Positions 9,901 to 19,923 are shown, numbered from the stretch's first letter. The stretch is 64,000 bases of DNA from Symbiodinium natans (GCA_905221605.1 CAJNDS010002636.1:99501-163500), one strand, 5' to 3'. The notes: a model not told the origin generated them from the sequence alone. A program made the numbers and translations.

Positions 9901-11864
9901 ATAGGAACCTTAGAAAAGGGACCACAATCCAGAGAACTTCGGGGTACTCTTTTCGTAAGGCTTCGTATTCTGCTAGGAACCCATGAAAGGGACCATAATT
10001 TAGAGCACTGCCCGGGTGTCGGAGCGGCGCAATGTCAATGTTCAGGCCTCTCGTGCGGTTTGGGGCTCGATGGCTCAGGGTTCCCCAAGTGAGCATGCAG
10101 CTAACATAGGGGCCTGAATAGATAGAATCGGGTTTTGGGGGTTATTATAGTATACTTCTAAAGGAACCATCGGGGAATAGTAGTAGTATATTTATGGGAC
10201 CATACGGGAATATTACTAGCAAAAATGTCGACCCTCTGGTAAGTTCTTGGCTGCTGCAACTCTGTTGTCTCTGAATGTCGTGTCTTTGGCTGTCTGCTCC
10301 TGAAAACCTCAAACCCTAAACCTCAAACCTCACCCTGAACCCTGAACCCTGAACCTTAAACCCTAAACCCTAAACCCTACACCCTAAACCCGTAACCCAC
10401 CTCTGAGTAAACCTTTTTTCATGCCTTTTGGGGCTCCCCCGCCTCGGTGTCCTCGATGAAGACCGACTTCTGCAGACAATCGCAGCCCAGGGTGGGTCCT
10501 TAGTTGCTGAGTTCCTCACCACAAAACGTGTACACTTTCAGTGGGTTTGAGGTTTAGGGTCTCGGGTTTAGGGTTTAGGGTTTAGGGTCTCGGGTTTAGG
10601 GTTTAGGGTTTAGGGTATGATACTATCCCACAAAGTGTTCAACGTGTACTCACTCAGCTACTCAGGGTCCGTGGGTGGCATCGTCGGCCGCGAAGACATT
10701 GTTGACCTCAAAAGGCCAAGGTGCGCTTCATTGTGGGGGGGTCTAGGGTTTGGGGTTTAGGGTTTAACTTTAAGGTTTAGGGTTTAACTTTAAGGTTTAG
10801 GGTTTAAGCTTAAGGTTTAGGGTTTAGGGTTTAGGGTTTAGGGTTTAGGGTTTAGGGTTTAGGGTTTAGGGTTTAGGGTTTAGGGTTTAGGGTTTAGGGT
10901 TTAGGGTTTAGGGTTTAGGAGTGGAGCACATAGAGAAAAAAGTTCAATGTCTCAAAACGCCGGCTCCCATGACGTGGTTTTCTGCAGGGCTTAGGGTCTA
11001 CGGCGCCAGAGCACCAAGGTGCGGCGGAAGCCTGCGCTTTGTCTTATCCAAGACCGTCATCCTAAGGACTGCTCGCAACTGCTGCAGGACCGTCTGTCCA
11101 GGGCCCCCCCCAAAGCTCAAAGTACATGTACGCTTCTATGCATGCAAGCATGTCTATTTTTGTGTATGTCGAGCCCTAACTAACCCCTAAACCCAAACCT
11201 TAAGCGTCAAAACCTCTGAGCCCTCAGCCCTGAAGCCTTCAACAAACGCCCTCCCCCGTAAAATCTTGCTGAGGTCTGCCCTGAAAAGTATCCCGAGGTC
11301 CTGCCCCTAAACCCTGAATCCGACCAAAGCCCCGAAACCATAATCTCCAGGCTCTAGGGCCCCCAGCCCGAAACCCTAAACCTTAGACCCTAAAACCCTG
11401 AACCCACTTCAGACCCCCCTAAACCCTAAACCCTAAACCCTAAAACCCTAAAACCCTAAAACCCTAAAACCCTAAAACCCTAAAACCCTAAAACCCTAAA
11501 ACCCTAAAACCCTAAACCCTAAACCCTAATAAACCCTAAAGCCTACACCCCATAAACCTCGGATCCACCGAGCTCGAAACAGCCCCCCAAAAAACAGCGC
11601 GGCGGAAGCCGAGCGCCCTGCGAATCTTTCGATCAGGCAGGTCTTCCCGGTCGCGGCCGGGCCGGCAACAATAACCTGCGGTTTACGGTTTCGGTTGTCG
11701 AATTGCGGGTTTAGGGTTTAGGGGTTAGGGTTCAGGGTTTAGGGTTTAGGGTTTAGGGTTTAGGGTTTAGGGTGTAGGGTGTAGGGTGTTTAGGGTTTAG
11801 GGTTTAGGGTTTCGGGATCCAACAGGCCGAGGTCCTTCGCATTGATCCGCTTTGGCAGCGACAT
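3935..11864 (-). CDS. Rab-type small GTPase, 12 tiny exons
   Basis: This is predicted to be a membrane-trafficking GTPase switch. By eye the exons are 11864-11835 (ATG start), 11675-11622, 10706-10670, 10498-10443, 9459-9382, 8614-8546, 8067-8008, 7591-7547, 5489-5445, 4865-4813, 4470-4426 and 4010-3935. They total 648 nt, or 216 codons, close to a normal Rab. The motifs appear in order: P-loop GPAATGKT, switch I PTLG, DTAGQERF, the strand and helix around CFDMSDVSTFDRTQFW, G4 as GTKED, and G5 as FFPTSALKGG, then a C-terminal helix and a hydrophilic tail. Every junction keeps phase. Donors are GA, GC, GA, GC, GC, GT, GA, GC, GA or unclear, GC and GT; all acceptors are AG, nearly always followed by G. 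Introns are filled with TTTAGGG/CCCTAAA arrays. The prenylated cysteine end was not found, so a further exon below 3935 is expected. The TKxD form of G4 recalls Rab24-like proteins; the subfamily is not assigned. Confidence 0.86.
5281..5404. repeat. 9-bp variant array CACCCTAAG
   Basis: About 13 perfect copies of a 9-bp unit derived from the telomere-type repeat. The array lies in intron 9 of the Rab gene, just past exon 9. Its internal uniformity suggests recent slippage or conversion within the array. Confidence 0.93.
5563..7040. repeat. tandem segmental duplication inside a Rab intron
   Basis: The block beginning TTCAAAATCCGGCGGGC at 5563 recurs at 6291 and is followed by the same series of unique blocks and telomere-type arrays. 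These include the stretch from CCAACAATATTCCC onward and the stretch containing GATCGGAGCCACAAG. The second copy carries about 120 extra bp after position 6334. The two copies are nearly identical, so the duplication is recent. Both lie between exons 8 and 9 of the Rab gene. Confidence 0.9.
6119..6292. repeat. TTTAGGG array
   Basis: A long, nearly pure TTTAGGG array at the end of the first duplicated unit in Rab intron 8. Confidence 0.95.
7018..7212. repeat. TTTAGGG array
   Basis: About 27 almost perfect units in the second duplicated copy. The stretch from 7213 to 7546 holds degenerate repeats up to the end of Rab exon 8. Confidence 0.95.
7898..8002. repeat. CCCTAAA array
   Basis: About 14 tandem units in the intron directly after Rab exon 7 on the minus strand. 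Confidence 0.93.
8430..8518. repeat. inverted repeat flanking a telomere-type array
   Basis: A 15-bp arm TGGTTCTTAGTAGGG at 8430-8444 is the reverse complement of 8504-8518. The loop is mainly a short CCCTAAA array. It lies in the intron between Rab exons 6 and 7. Confidence 0.8.
8636..8738. repeat. TTTAGGG array
   Basis: A nearly pure array immediately upstream, on the minus strand, of Rab exon 6 (8614-8546). Confidence 0.95.
10803..10919. repeat. TTTAGGG array
   Basis: A nearly pure array in the intron between Rab exons 2 and 3. The same intron holds an array of the opposite orientation at 11415-11530. The stretch 10920-11400 contains open frames but no segment that continues the Rab reading. 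Confidence 0.95.
11415..11530. repeat. 8-bp variant array CCCTAAAA
   Basis: A run of about ten 8-bp units with one extra A between ordinary 7-bp units. It lies in the intron between Rab exons 2 and 3. Confidence 0.92.
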
Positions 11865-12505
11865 GGCTCCAGAGCCCGGAAGAAGAGCCTCTGGTACCAA
11901 AAGGCTACTGGAAAAAAGGAAAATAACTCTTTTCCTTGCTGTGGTACAAAAGGCTACTGGAAAAGAGGCTTACTGCTTCTTCACGAGTCGTGGGCTTTAG
12001 GCGAAAGGTCTCAACCCTAAACCCACAACCCTTCACGATAACTCTTTTCCTTAGCTGTGCTACATGCATTGACCAAGGCGTGCTCTGCTATACGTATGAA
12101 TGCGCTCCTTAGGAATATGCCTTACCTTCGAGGGTTTTGGGACTCTCTCTGGGTACCTTGCATTGCAATGATCATGCGCGACCCCAACTATGGGTTCAAC
12201 GTCTGCACACAACCCGGAACGCTCGCGCCATCCTGTTGAGTGAGGCAAGAAGCTGCGCGTGCGTCGACAAGCTGAGATAAGCCCCCTAAACTCAAAAAGT
12301 CTGCCGACTGCAACTTAATGAAGGAATGTGCCTGAAAATCAAGATAGGGATGCTATGATTATGAACTACAAGGCATATACACCGACTAGTTTTTGTTGGG
12401 CTTCTGGGGTTTAGGGTTTAGGGTTTTTTTGTTCAGGATTGTATGGGTGGCTTTTTGGCTTTGTATTGGAGAGGGGGAAGAGGCGGGAAGGGTCTTCGGA
12501 GCCAG

Positions 12506-12655
12506 GAATTCCCTACCGCTGCCCACCCTGGGTCAGTCGCTCCGCCATGGTGCTGCATCTATCGCAAGGTGCCGGCAACTAAACCCAATTTTCCATCCAT
12601 CACGCGCTTTCACAAACTGTACTCGGGCACCTCGCGCAAGTGGAGTTTGAGGGCT
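12506..12655 (+). CDS. candidate exon, product unknown
   Basis: An open stretch of about 50 codons starts right after a CAG|G acceptor-like site and lacks the repeat character of its surroundings. The peptide includes APPWCCIYRKVPATKPNF and FHKLYSGTSRKWSL, with mixed composition typical of real coding sequence. No family was recognised and no partner exon was found, so it could be a chance frame. Confidence 0.3.
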
Positions 12656-13089
12656 TCAAGGGTTTGAGCTCGTTGGTTTCAGGGTTTAGGGTTTCTCGTT
12701 TAAGCCCCCCACCCGGCCCCCCACCACCTCCCTTTTATCCCTTGCCCACTCCTCCCTTTGCCCCAATCCACCGCCCACCCCCACCCTACTTCCCCACCCA
12801 AACCCTACCCCCCTCAACCTTGAGACCCGAAGCCCTAACCCCTAGCCGTTTACGGTCTGCTCCATATAGTTTAGGGTTCCAAAAGGCCATTCGGAACAAC
12901 CCCCATATACCGTTTCTGGCAACAGGAGACCCTACTGTCACTGCTGTGGTCTGAGCCTAAACCCGAGACCCTAAAGTTGTCACTGCGCCCAAACCCGTCG
13001 TTGTTTGGGTTTAGGGAGATGCTGGGTCTTTTTGAGAGGCTTTGGGAGGCTCTGGGAAGGTCACGGGGGAGGCCTGGAGGCCATAAGGC

Positions 13090-14010
13090 CCTCGGCAGCT
13101 CACACAAGCCACAATGTGCACCCCCAAGTGTCGCAAGTGACCCCAAGCGACCCAAGTGTCCCAAGTGCTCCAAGCGACCCTTGTGACACAATTCTTCGCG
13201 CTCCAAGCAACCCATGTGGTACACGTCTCCCAAGTGCCATGTGACCCAAGTGTGCCAAGTGCCCCAAGTGACACAAGTGTCCCAGGTGGTGTCTTGCTGA
13301 CCCAAGTGTGCCAAGTGCTCCAAGTGCAGTGTCTTGAGGTGACTCAGTGCTCCAAGTGGCCCAAGTAACCCAACGTGCCAACACCGGCCCCTTCGACACA
13401 CCCTGGTGCCGAGCGACGATGAGTCCGCAGAGCCAGTGCCCCAAATGTTCCAAGTTTGCTAAGTGACCCCAAGCGACCAAACTGTGCTCCGAGTTCTCCC
13501 AAGTGTTCCAAGTGCTCCAAAGGGTGCTCCCAAATTTTCCCAGTGACCCAAGTGTTCCAAGTCCTCCAAGTCCCAACTGACACACATGTTCCGCAGGTCT
13601 TGACCCAGTGACCTACTTTTAGGCCCCTGCAGCACACCCGTTGAAGTGACCCAAGTGGTCTGACCAAGTGTCCCAAGTGACCGAGTGAACGAAGTGAGTG
13701 TCCCCAATGCCATGGCCCCCAAGTGCTCCAAGTGTCCCGAGTGACCCAAGTCCCAAGCGTGGCAAGCATGTAGTGATCCGGGTGGCAAGCATGTAGCGAT
13801 CCAGATGATCCAAGTGTCCCAAGTGACAGAGTGAATTAAATGTCCCTGTGACGCAAGCAACCCAAGCGTTCCCAGTGCAGACGAAAGTGTGCGACGTGTC
13901 GCAAGTGACCTAAGACCTAAGTTAAGTGAACCAAGTAACGTAACCCAAGTGTTCCCAGTCCCTTCAAGTGCTGCAAACGTCCCAAGCGCTCCAGGCGCGA
14001 GCCATGTGCA
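13090..14010. repeat. degenerate minisatellite, CCCAAGTG-type units
   Basis: Nearly 1 kb of 8-12-bp units built on CCAAGTG and TGACCCAAGTG, with frequent substitutions. Neither strand has a convincing gene. The long minus-strand open frames here (rich in Leu-Gly-Thr-Trp) come from the repeat period being close to a multiple of three. Confidence 0.88.
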
Positions 14011-14769
14011 TCAAGAGTACATGTTGCTCTGGAAAAAATCAAAGAAGGTCTTCACTCCATGAGAGTTGTAAGAGGGCGGACGGTCTTCGGGTGGGTAGGT
14101 CTGCAGACGAATGCGCGCTCACAAAGCACGCTTCCGTTTGGCACGCCCTATGCCAGGGCTGGAGGCAACCGCGCGCCCCGCAAATGTTACAGTTGTCCCC
14201 ACAAATATTTTAAGGGCCTGCCCGGCATCTGGCCTGAAGGTTGACAATTGTTCCAGATGCTTCGGTGATGTCTGGGGTCTGGACAAGCTCGTGGACAGAT
14301 CGTAAGAAAAGTTGGCAGACGCCTCAAGAGATGGCACGAACTCCCAAAAGTTGCCCGCGTGATCCTAAGCTTAGGGGCTTAGGCTTAGGGTAGAATAGGA
14401 GCCCTCTTTGCCTCCAAAGCTAAACCCCGAACCTTCTTATCGTATGGTTTAGGCACTCGGCTGGTGACATGGCACCTCCAGGCCGGGCGTCGACGGGCAG
14501 AGGCACTGTACCTTCTCTCGCTTTTCGAGGGTCAGGGCTGCAGAGTTGGGGGGTTTGAGGATTTGAGGCAACTTGAGGGTAGCTCAGAGTTGGGGATACA
14601 CGGGACGTTGTCTTGTGCTCCATACAAGAATGGCGCCACAATGCAGCTTGTTTGGGGTCTAGGGCCTTTCAGGGCTGCGCCTTCGATTCCTCGTGGTCCG
14701 CAAACAAGGGCAAGGCACAACACTGCAGGGGCTCGATTTGACCACTCTCCATAGTCTCCACCCATTGTC

Positions 14770-14886
14770 ACGTGTGGAAGGGACAGGAATCTTCAGCGTC
14801 TTGACCACTCCTGTGGTTGGAGTCGGCCGAGCCGGCCAGACTACTCAAAACTCTTTCAGCCCGCTTGGACAGCTTCGCCGAAGCTC
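14770..14886 (-). CDS. candidate terminal exon, product unknown
   Basis: A minus-strand open stretch reads AKLSKRAERVLSSLAGSADS and continues to a TGA at 14770. Its composition is coding-like. It lies downstream, in the same orientation, of the fragmented gene at 16679-15110 and may be its 3' end, but no junction was established. Confidence 0.28.
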
Positions 14887-15109
14887 AAAGCCTCCCATGA
14901 AATCTCAAAGGAACGACAAATCCTCAATAAGTTAAAACGTCACCAGAGCAGGAACCAGTACCCCCCTCAGTAGCCGCGCCCTCCTGCAAAATACCCCTAA
15001 TCTCCCTAAACCCTAACCCTCCTGCAAAACTCCCTAAACCCTAACCCTAAACTCCCTAAACCCTAAACTCCCTAAACCCTAAACCCTAAACCCCAAACCC
15101 CAAAAGCTC

Positions 15110-16679
15110 GGTTAGCGCAGGGCGCAAGAGCGGCGCCGTGCCGGCGCAAGCCTCAAAAAACTCGTCGTGGCGCAGGAGGCCTGGAGGTTCGTAAGGGTTT
15201 AGGGTTTAGGGTTTAGGGTTTAGGGTTTAGGGTTTAGGGTTTAGGGTTTAGGGTTTAGGGTTTAGGGTTTAGGGTTTAGGGTTAGGTTTAGGGTTTAGGG
15301 TTTAGGGTTTAGGGTTTAGGGTTTAGGGTTTAGGGTTTAGGGTTTAGGGTTTAGGGTTTAGGGTTTAGGGTTTAGGGTTTAGGGTTTAGGGTTTAGGGTT
15401 TAGGGTTTAGGGTTTAGGGTTTAGGGGGGTTTTAGGGGCTTTGGGGGGGGGAGGGGGTCCGAAAGCTTGGGCACGGAAACCCGAAGCCTCCATCCTGCCC
15501 TGGACACCCCAAAGAAAAGGATGGAGGCATAAGGGTTTAGGGTTTCGGGTTTAGGGTTTCGGGTTTAGGGTTTAGGGTTTAGGGTTTAGGGTAAAAAAAT
15601 CGCTATGCTGGTTCAACCCTGAGCTCTCAAGCCTACGTCCGAAATCCTAAACAAAGAATACTTGATTCCCCATACTTGACTCCCAAGTCCGGCGTCGGAA
15701 TGGACAAACCCTAAACCCCTAACCCCAAGCCGCAAACCCCAAACACCAAACCCCAAACCCTAAACCTTAAACCCTAGATCCTAGACCCTAAACCCACTAT
15801 TGAGGCAGCCGCGCGAAACCTCACAAGGCAGCGACCGCTTTTTCGAGGTCCTCGTGCCCCGGGGTTTTGGGGTTTTAGGGTTTTAGGGCTTTGGGGGTTT
15901 GGGTGTTGGATTTCAGGGTTTTAGGGTTTTAGGGTTTTGGGGTTTTAGGGAATATTTCGGGTTTTAGGGTTTATGTAGGGTTTTAGGGCTTTAGGTTTTA
16001 AGGTTTTAGGGTTTTGGGCTTTGGGGTTCTAGGGCTTTTAGGGGTTTAGGGCTGAGGGCCACACAGGGCTGTGTGGGGTTTTGGGGCGTGCGTGGGGCTT
16101 TAGAGTTGGTGCAAGAAAAACTCCGAAAAAGTGGCTTCCGTAGCAACCTCAGCGTCGCTGATCATGAACTGGTAGCGTTTGGACATCTTCGGCTTCAACT
16201 CCCGCAGTCGCTGGATTTCCTGGTATTTAGGGTTTTGGGGGGCAAACCGGAAAGGGTTCCAGGGTTAGGGCTTTGGCCTGGAGCAGTGTGCCTTAGGGCT
16301 TATAAGGGCATCATCTGGCCATGTCCCCCTTAGAACCATAATCTAAACTTAAGTAGCACCCCCCTTCGAACCCAAAGTAAACTAAAGCAAGATGTGGGTT
16401 TCTGTATGAAGTCACAAACAAGCTACAGATGGGAGGTTCCCTGAATTCGGGTCCTTCTGTGGATCTCTAGACCTACATCACAGTTATGAACCCTAGCAAA
16501 ATTGTGTTTTTGCTGTTTCTTAGGAATTATAGTACCCAAAAGTTACAAAATAATTACCAAGTACCCCTAAGACAGGACCTGACATGTAGGGAAACGCACA
16601 CAAATGGACCATGACTTAGAGAACTGCCCACATACCACCAGGCTTCGCGGGCCAGCAATGCAGCTCCAGCCGTCGTGGC
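15110..16679 (-). CDS. multi-exon gene fragment, product unknown
   Basis: Four minus-strand exons are proposed: 16679-16644, 16219-16148, 15850-15823 and 15180-15110. They read ATTAGAALLARE, EIQRLRELKPKMSKRYQFMI plus SDAE, DLEKAVAAL, and LLRHDEFFEACAGTAPLLRP. Phases are compatible throughout. Donors are GC (16643), GT (16147), GA (15822) and possibly GA (15109); acceptors are AG|G. The intron between the last two exons contains a 230-bp pure TTTAGGG array. The peptide is charged and probably helical. I do not recognise the family. The second exon is the most convincing; the phase-1 junction before the last exon is the least certain. Confidence 0.5.
15196..15425. repeat. long pure TTTAGGG array
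   Basis: About 32 tandem units with a single one-base break near 15283, among the longest arrays in the window. It lies in a proposed intron of the 16679-15110 gene. Confidence 0.96.
15496..15529. repeat. short inverted repeat
   Basis: GCCTCCATCC and its reverse complement GGATGGAGGC can form a 10-bp stem with a loop of about 14 nt. No function is assigned. Confidence 0.6.
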
Positions 16680-17282
16680 CTGGGGACCACAGGGATACTG
16701 CCGGTTTGGGGTTTGGGGTTTGGAGTTTGGGGTTTGGGGTTTGGGGTTTAGGGTTGAGGGTTAGGGTTGAGGGTTTGGGATTTTTGGGCTTAGGGCTTGG
16801 GGCTTAGGCCTTAGGGTTTAGGGTTTGGAGTTTAGGGTTTAGGGTTAGGGTTGGGGGTTGAAGACTTTGTGTCACGAGGCACACGCCTGGGTGGAAAGCT
16901 GGGGACTGTGGTCACCCTGCGCCCTAAGAGCCCTACAAACCTTATGATCCCTGTGCCCTAAACCCTAAACCCTAAACCCTGTGTACAAGCCTGTGTAAAC
17001 GCAACACCCTGTGCACCCTATGAACCCCATGAACCCTGTAAGCCCTGAGCTGGTACTTGATGGTGGTTTGAGGGCTTTTGAGGTGGGGTCCCTAAACCCT
17101 AAACCCTAAACCCTAAACCTTAAACCTTAAACCCTAAACCCTAAACCCTAAACCTAAACCCTAAACCCTAAGCCCTAAACCGGCCTGCAAGCTGGCAGCT
17201 GTGTCGGCGACAAACAAGCAAGTGGTTTCCACCCGGTGCTCCTCAGTCCTTGACGTGTGAGGTTTAGGGCTCTCCCTCTCGC

Positions 17283-17329
17283 TCATTCTCTTTCCCTCTC
17301 TCTCTCTCTCTCTCTCCCGCTCTCTCCCT

Positions 17330-17387
<58 letters not shown>

Positions 17388-17415
17388 ATATATATATATG
17401 TATATGTATACATAT
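17283..17415. repeat. (CT)n then (TA)n microsatellite
   Basis: A CT/TC-rich tract with a pure (TC)n core is followed by a short TATATA/TATG tract. Reading frames across it are pure Ser-Leu or Arg-Glu and are not genes. The stretch 17470-17700 is open on the plus strand but has no recognisable product. Confidence 0.95.
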
Positions 17416-18040
17416 ATGCGTATTTCCCGAGCTCCCCGCCCCGGCCCCCCTCCGCCCTCGCATCTTCTTCGCGTTTCAACAGGTACGAGGAAAAAGACGA
17501 CCTTTTCGCCAAGCGATTTTGTTCTAGAGAAAAGTCGTTTTTGTTTTGGTTCTTTTGGTTCTTTTGGTTCTGGTGGTGTCGGTGTTGCCGGGTCAGACTG
17601 GCGGTGCTATCGTGAAGTCACTGCGAATGATGCAGTGTACTTCGGCAGAAGCCACTATCTGCAGCAGGAGGGTTCTCGTCTAGCAGGTATTTTACGATAG
17701 CAAAGTGAGGCTAGCAGGCCATGTGCGGATGCAAGGCATCTAAATAATGTTTTATGGACCCTGGTTCACAGGGGAACCTTGCACTCCAGACCCCCTACAT
17801 CAATCACCCTGAACCCCTCAACTCCCAAACTCGAGACTCTTCAAATCCCTAAACCCCACACGAAGCTCCATCTGCAAACCTGTAAGCCCCCATAAGCCCG
17901 ATAAACCTTGTAAACCCCATATGTGTATATGCACTTCTACACGTGTGTGTATATACATATATGTATACAAATATATACAGGAATAAGACAATATGTCTAG
18001 AATTGTACTATACTACATCAAGTACCATATGTGTGTGTAT

Positions 18041-18085
18041 ATACATATACATATACATACATACATACATACATACATACATACA

Positions 18086-18121
<36 letters not shown>

Positions 18122-18127
18122 TATATA
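18041..18127. repeat. (ACAT)n / (AT)n microsatellite
   Basis: About 17 copies of a 4-bp CATA unit are followed by TATATA. The apparent Tyr-Ile-His-Thr peptides are repeat translations. Confidence 0.96.
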
Positions 18128-18224
18128 CATTTGCTACCCTCCCCCCCATGGACCTACCTCTTTTTCGATTGTTCTGCACGTACCGGCCTCGAGGTGAAGG
18201 TCTCCTTGTAAAACAAAAGCCCGC

Positions 18225-18464
18225 CTTCGCAAAACATGGGCTTTACCGATGTTTTGCGAAGCCCACCCTCCAAAAACATCGGGTAAACCGATGTTTTGTG
18301 AACCCATGATCCGAAAACCTCGCAAAAACCAAAAAAACATTATAAAAAAAAACCATGATTCTCCAAACTACTCGGCCGGCCACCCCAGCCGCTTTTTTCG
18401 AAAATCATGGTTTTTATGGTTTTTTATTGGTTTTTGTGATGTTTCGGGATCATGGGTTCACAAA
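18225..18464. repeat. nested foldback (hairpin) cluster
   Basis: Three inverted repeats are packed together. The first pairs 18225-18237 with 18249-18261 (13 bp, 11-nt loop). The second pairs 18273-18282 with 18288-18297 (10 bp, 5-nt loop). The third has perfect 18-bp outer arms, 18295-18312 and 18447-18464, enclosing a further imperfect pairing of AACCATGATT-type and AATCATGGTT-type sequence around 18350 and 18405. The outer foldback is about 170 bp and resembles a small foldback or MITE-like unit. No coding capacity. Confidence 0.82.
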
Positions 18465-18990
18465 GCGGTCGATCGATGGCTCTGACAGTGGAAACACAAA
18501 GGCGGAGAACGAGGCTCTGGGCTCACGATCTTCGCGGAAATGGTAGTGGTCATAATGAGGGAGTCGCTGAACGACTTGCCTCATACTGAACACGTTGGCT
18601 CCTTCTTTTCTCACATAGCCTAGGAGGGGCTTCATCGCATCCTGCCACTGCACCGGCAACGAGTAGGCAGAGGCTGGAGCATCTCCGAGAAAGGAATTAC
18701 TGCCAGGCAATTTTGCGGAGATTTCCACAGCACCCAGAGGCGATGTCGCGCCAGTCACCCTCGGCCGCATAACCATAAGCCACATCCCAGTTCCTCACAT
18801 CAGGAGGCATGAAAACTCCATGGCGGCCGAAGAGTTCATTGCCCTGCCAAATGACCATCACATCGATGAGCTGCTTCTCCCGCAAACGCGGGGGGCAGTT
18901 GTTGGTGATCTTCTCAAACGCTTTGACGATGGACCCCGACGAACCGGCTGGCGCCCCGCTCACCCTTCAAACGCCCCTCAAGAAGCGCTG
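18450..18990 (-). CDS. unidentified gene, two overlapping frames
   Basis: The upstream frame (about 18963-18700) reads IVKAFEKITNNCPPRLREKQ, LIDVMVIWQGNELFGRHGVF and NWDVAYGYAAEGDWRDIA. The downstream frame (about 18700-18470) reads PVQWQDAMKPLLGYVRKEGA and RQVVQRLPHYDHYHFRED. Both have the composition of genuine protein, and the change of frame falls near 18690-18730. Either a short intron or a frameshift separates them. A CAG acceptor-like site ends the first block. I do not recognise the family. The 3' end runs into the foldback cluster at 18225-18464. Confidence 0.5.
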
Positions 18991-19627
18991 AAGTTTTGGG
19001 TTTTGGGGTTTTGGGGTTTTGGGTTTAGGGTGTAGGGCCTCGATGAAGGTACTTATACCCCTACTTACAGCGTCAGGGGACATTTAGAAAGTAAGGGTAC
19101 AACCTCCAAGTAGATCCCAAAGTAGCCTAGAAATGAAAAGGGTGGCCCAGTTCTCCTGAAAAGAAGTCCCAGGCGGGCCCTGCGTGCTAGCGTATATCCC
19201 AGGCGACCATGTGTGTGGACTGGGCCATGGTTTAGGGTTTTGGGTTTAGTGTTTAGAGTTTAGGTTTAGGGTTTAGGCTTTAACAAGTCGACCCTAAACC
19301 CTAAACTCTGCCTCCCCTACGCAGAGGCACAGGAGGATCCACGCCTGGCCACGGGCCGGCGGTTTTGGGTGCTGGGCTTGGAGGTCCTGGGCGGTTAGGG
19401 CTTAAGGCTAAGGATTTAGGGTTTAGGCTCGGCCTGCGGAAAGGCCCTTCAAAGGGCCCATTGGGGATTTAGGGTTTAGGGTATAGGGTATAGGGTTTAG
19501 GGTTTAGGGTTTGGGGTTTGGGGTTTCGGGTATAGAGTTTAGGGCTCAGGGATTGATTAAGGTTTAGGGCTTTGAGGGTTAAGGGTTTAGCGCAAGCAGC
19601 CACTACGAGACACTTGCAGCAACATGC

Positions 19628-19923
19628 CTGCTGCTGGTACTTCTCACGAGCTTCCTGCGCTTTGGAGTGAGCAGCCTGATGGCACAAACACTTCTACAAC
19701 TTAAGCCCTAAGCCCTACACCCTAAGCCCTAAACCCTAAACCCTAAGCCCTAAACCCTAAACCCTAAACCCTCCACCCTACAACAAGTTCAGAGCATGTC
19801 AGGGCCTGTTGGCATTTTGTCACCCGGGCTCACTCCAGCCTGCAACATCTGAGCTTCCTCCTGTGCCAGACGCTGCTCTTCCGCTTCTTGGCGTGGTTGG
19901 GCCTGTGCCTGATCGCCATGCAT
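19628..19923 (-). CDS. two exons of a coiled-coil protein gene
   Basis: Exon 19923-19840 encodes a Gln/Glu/Ala-rich helix (QPRQEAEEQRLAQEEAQMLQ) and ends at a GC donor (19839-19838). Exon 19675-19628 encodes AAHSKAQEAREKYQQQ and ends at another GC donor (19627). Both junctions are phase 0. The direct repeat CAGGCTG is present at the donor and at the acceptor. The intron between them holds CCCTAAA-type repeats. If unspliced, the first exon would stop at 19789. The heptad-like composition suggests a coiled coil. Further exons were not located and no family is assigned. Confidence 0.5.

Noticed and set aside
10620-10740. Plus-strand open reading across Rab exon 3
   Set aside because: The plus-strand peptide has no partner exons, whereas the minus-strand reading fits the Rab protein with correct phase on both sides.
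10921-11190. Minus-strand segment reading VLQQLRAVLRMTVLDKTKRR as an extra Rab exon
   Set aside because: It lies between Rab exons 2 and 3, which already join in phase into a normal Rab sequence, and it matches nothing in that family.
12871-13860. Several long minus-strand ORFs rich in Leu, Gly, Thr and Trp
   Set aside because: They are translations of the CCAAGTG minisatellite and occur in multiple frames.
17161-18309. Ser-Leu, Arg-Glu and Tyr-Ile-His-Thr ORFs
   Set aside because: They are microsatellite translations on both strands.
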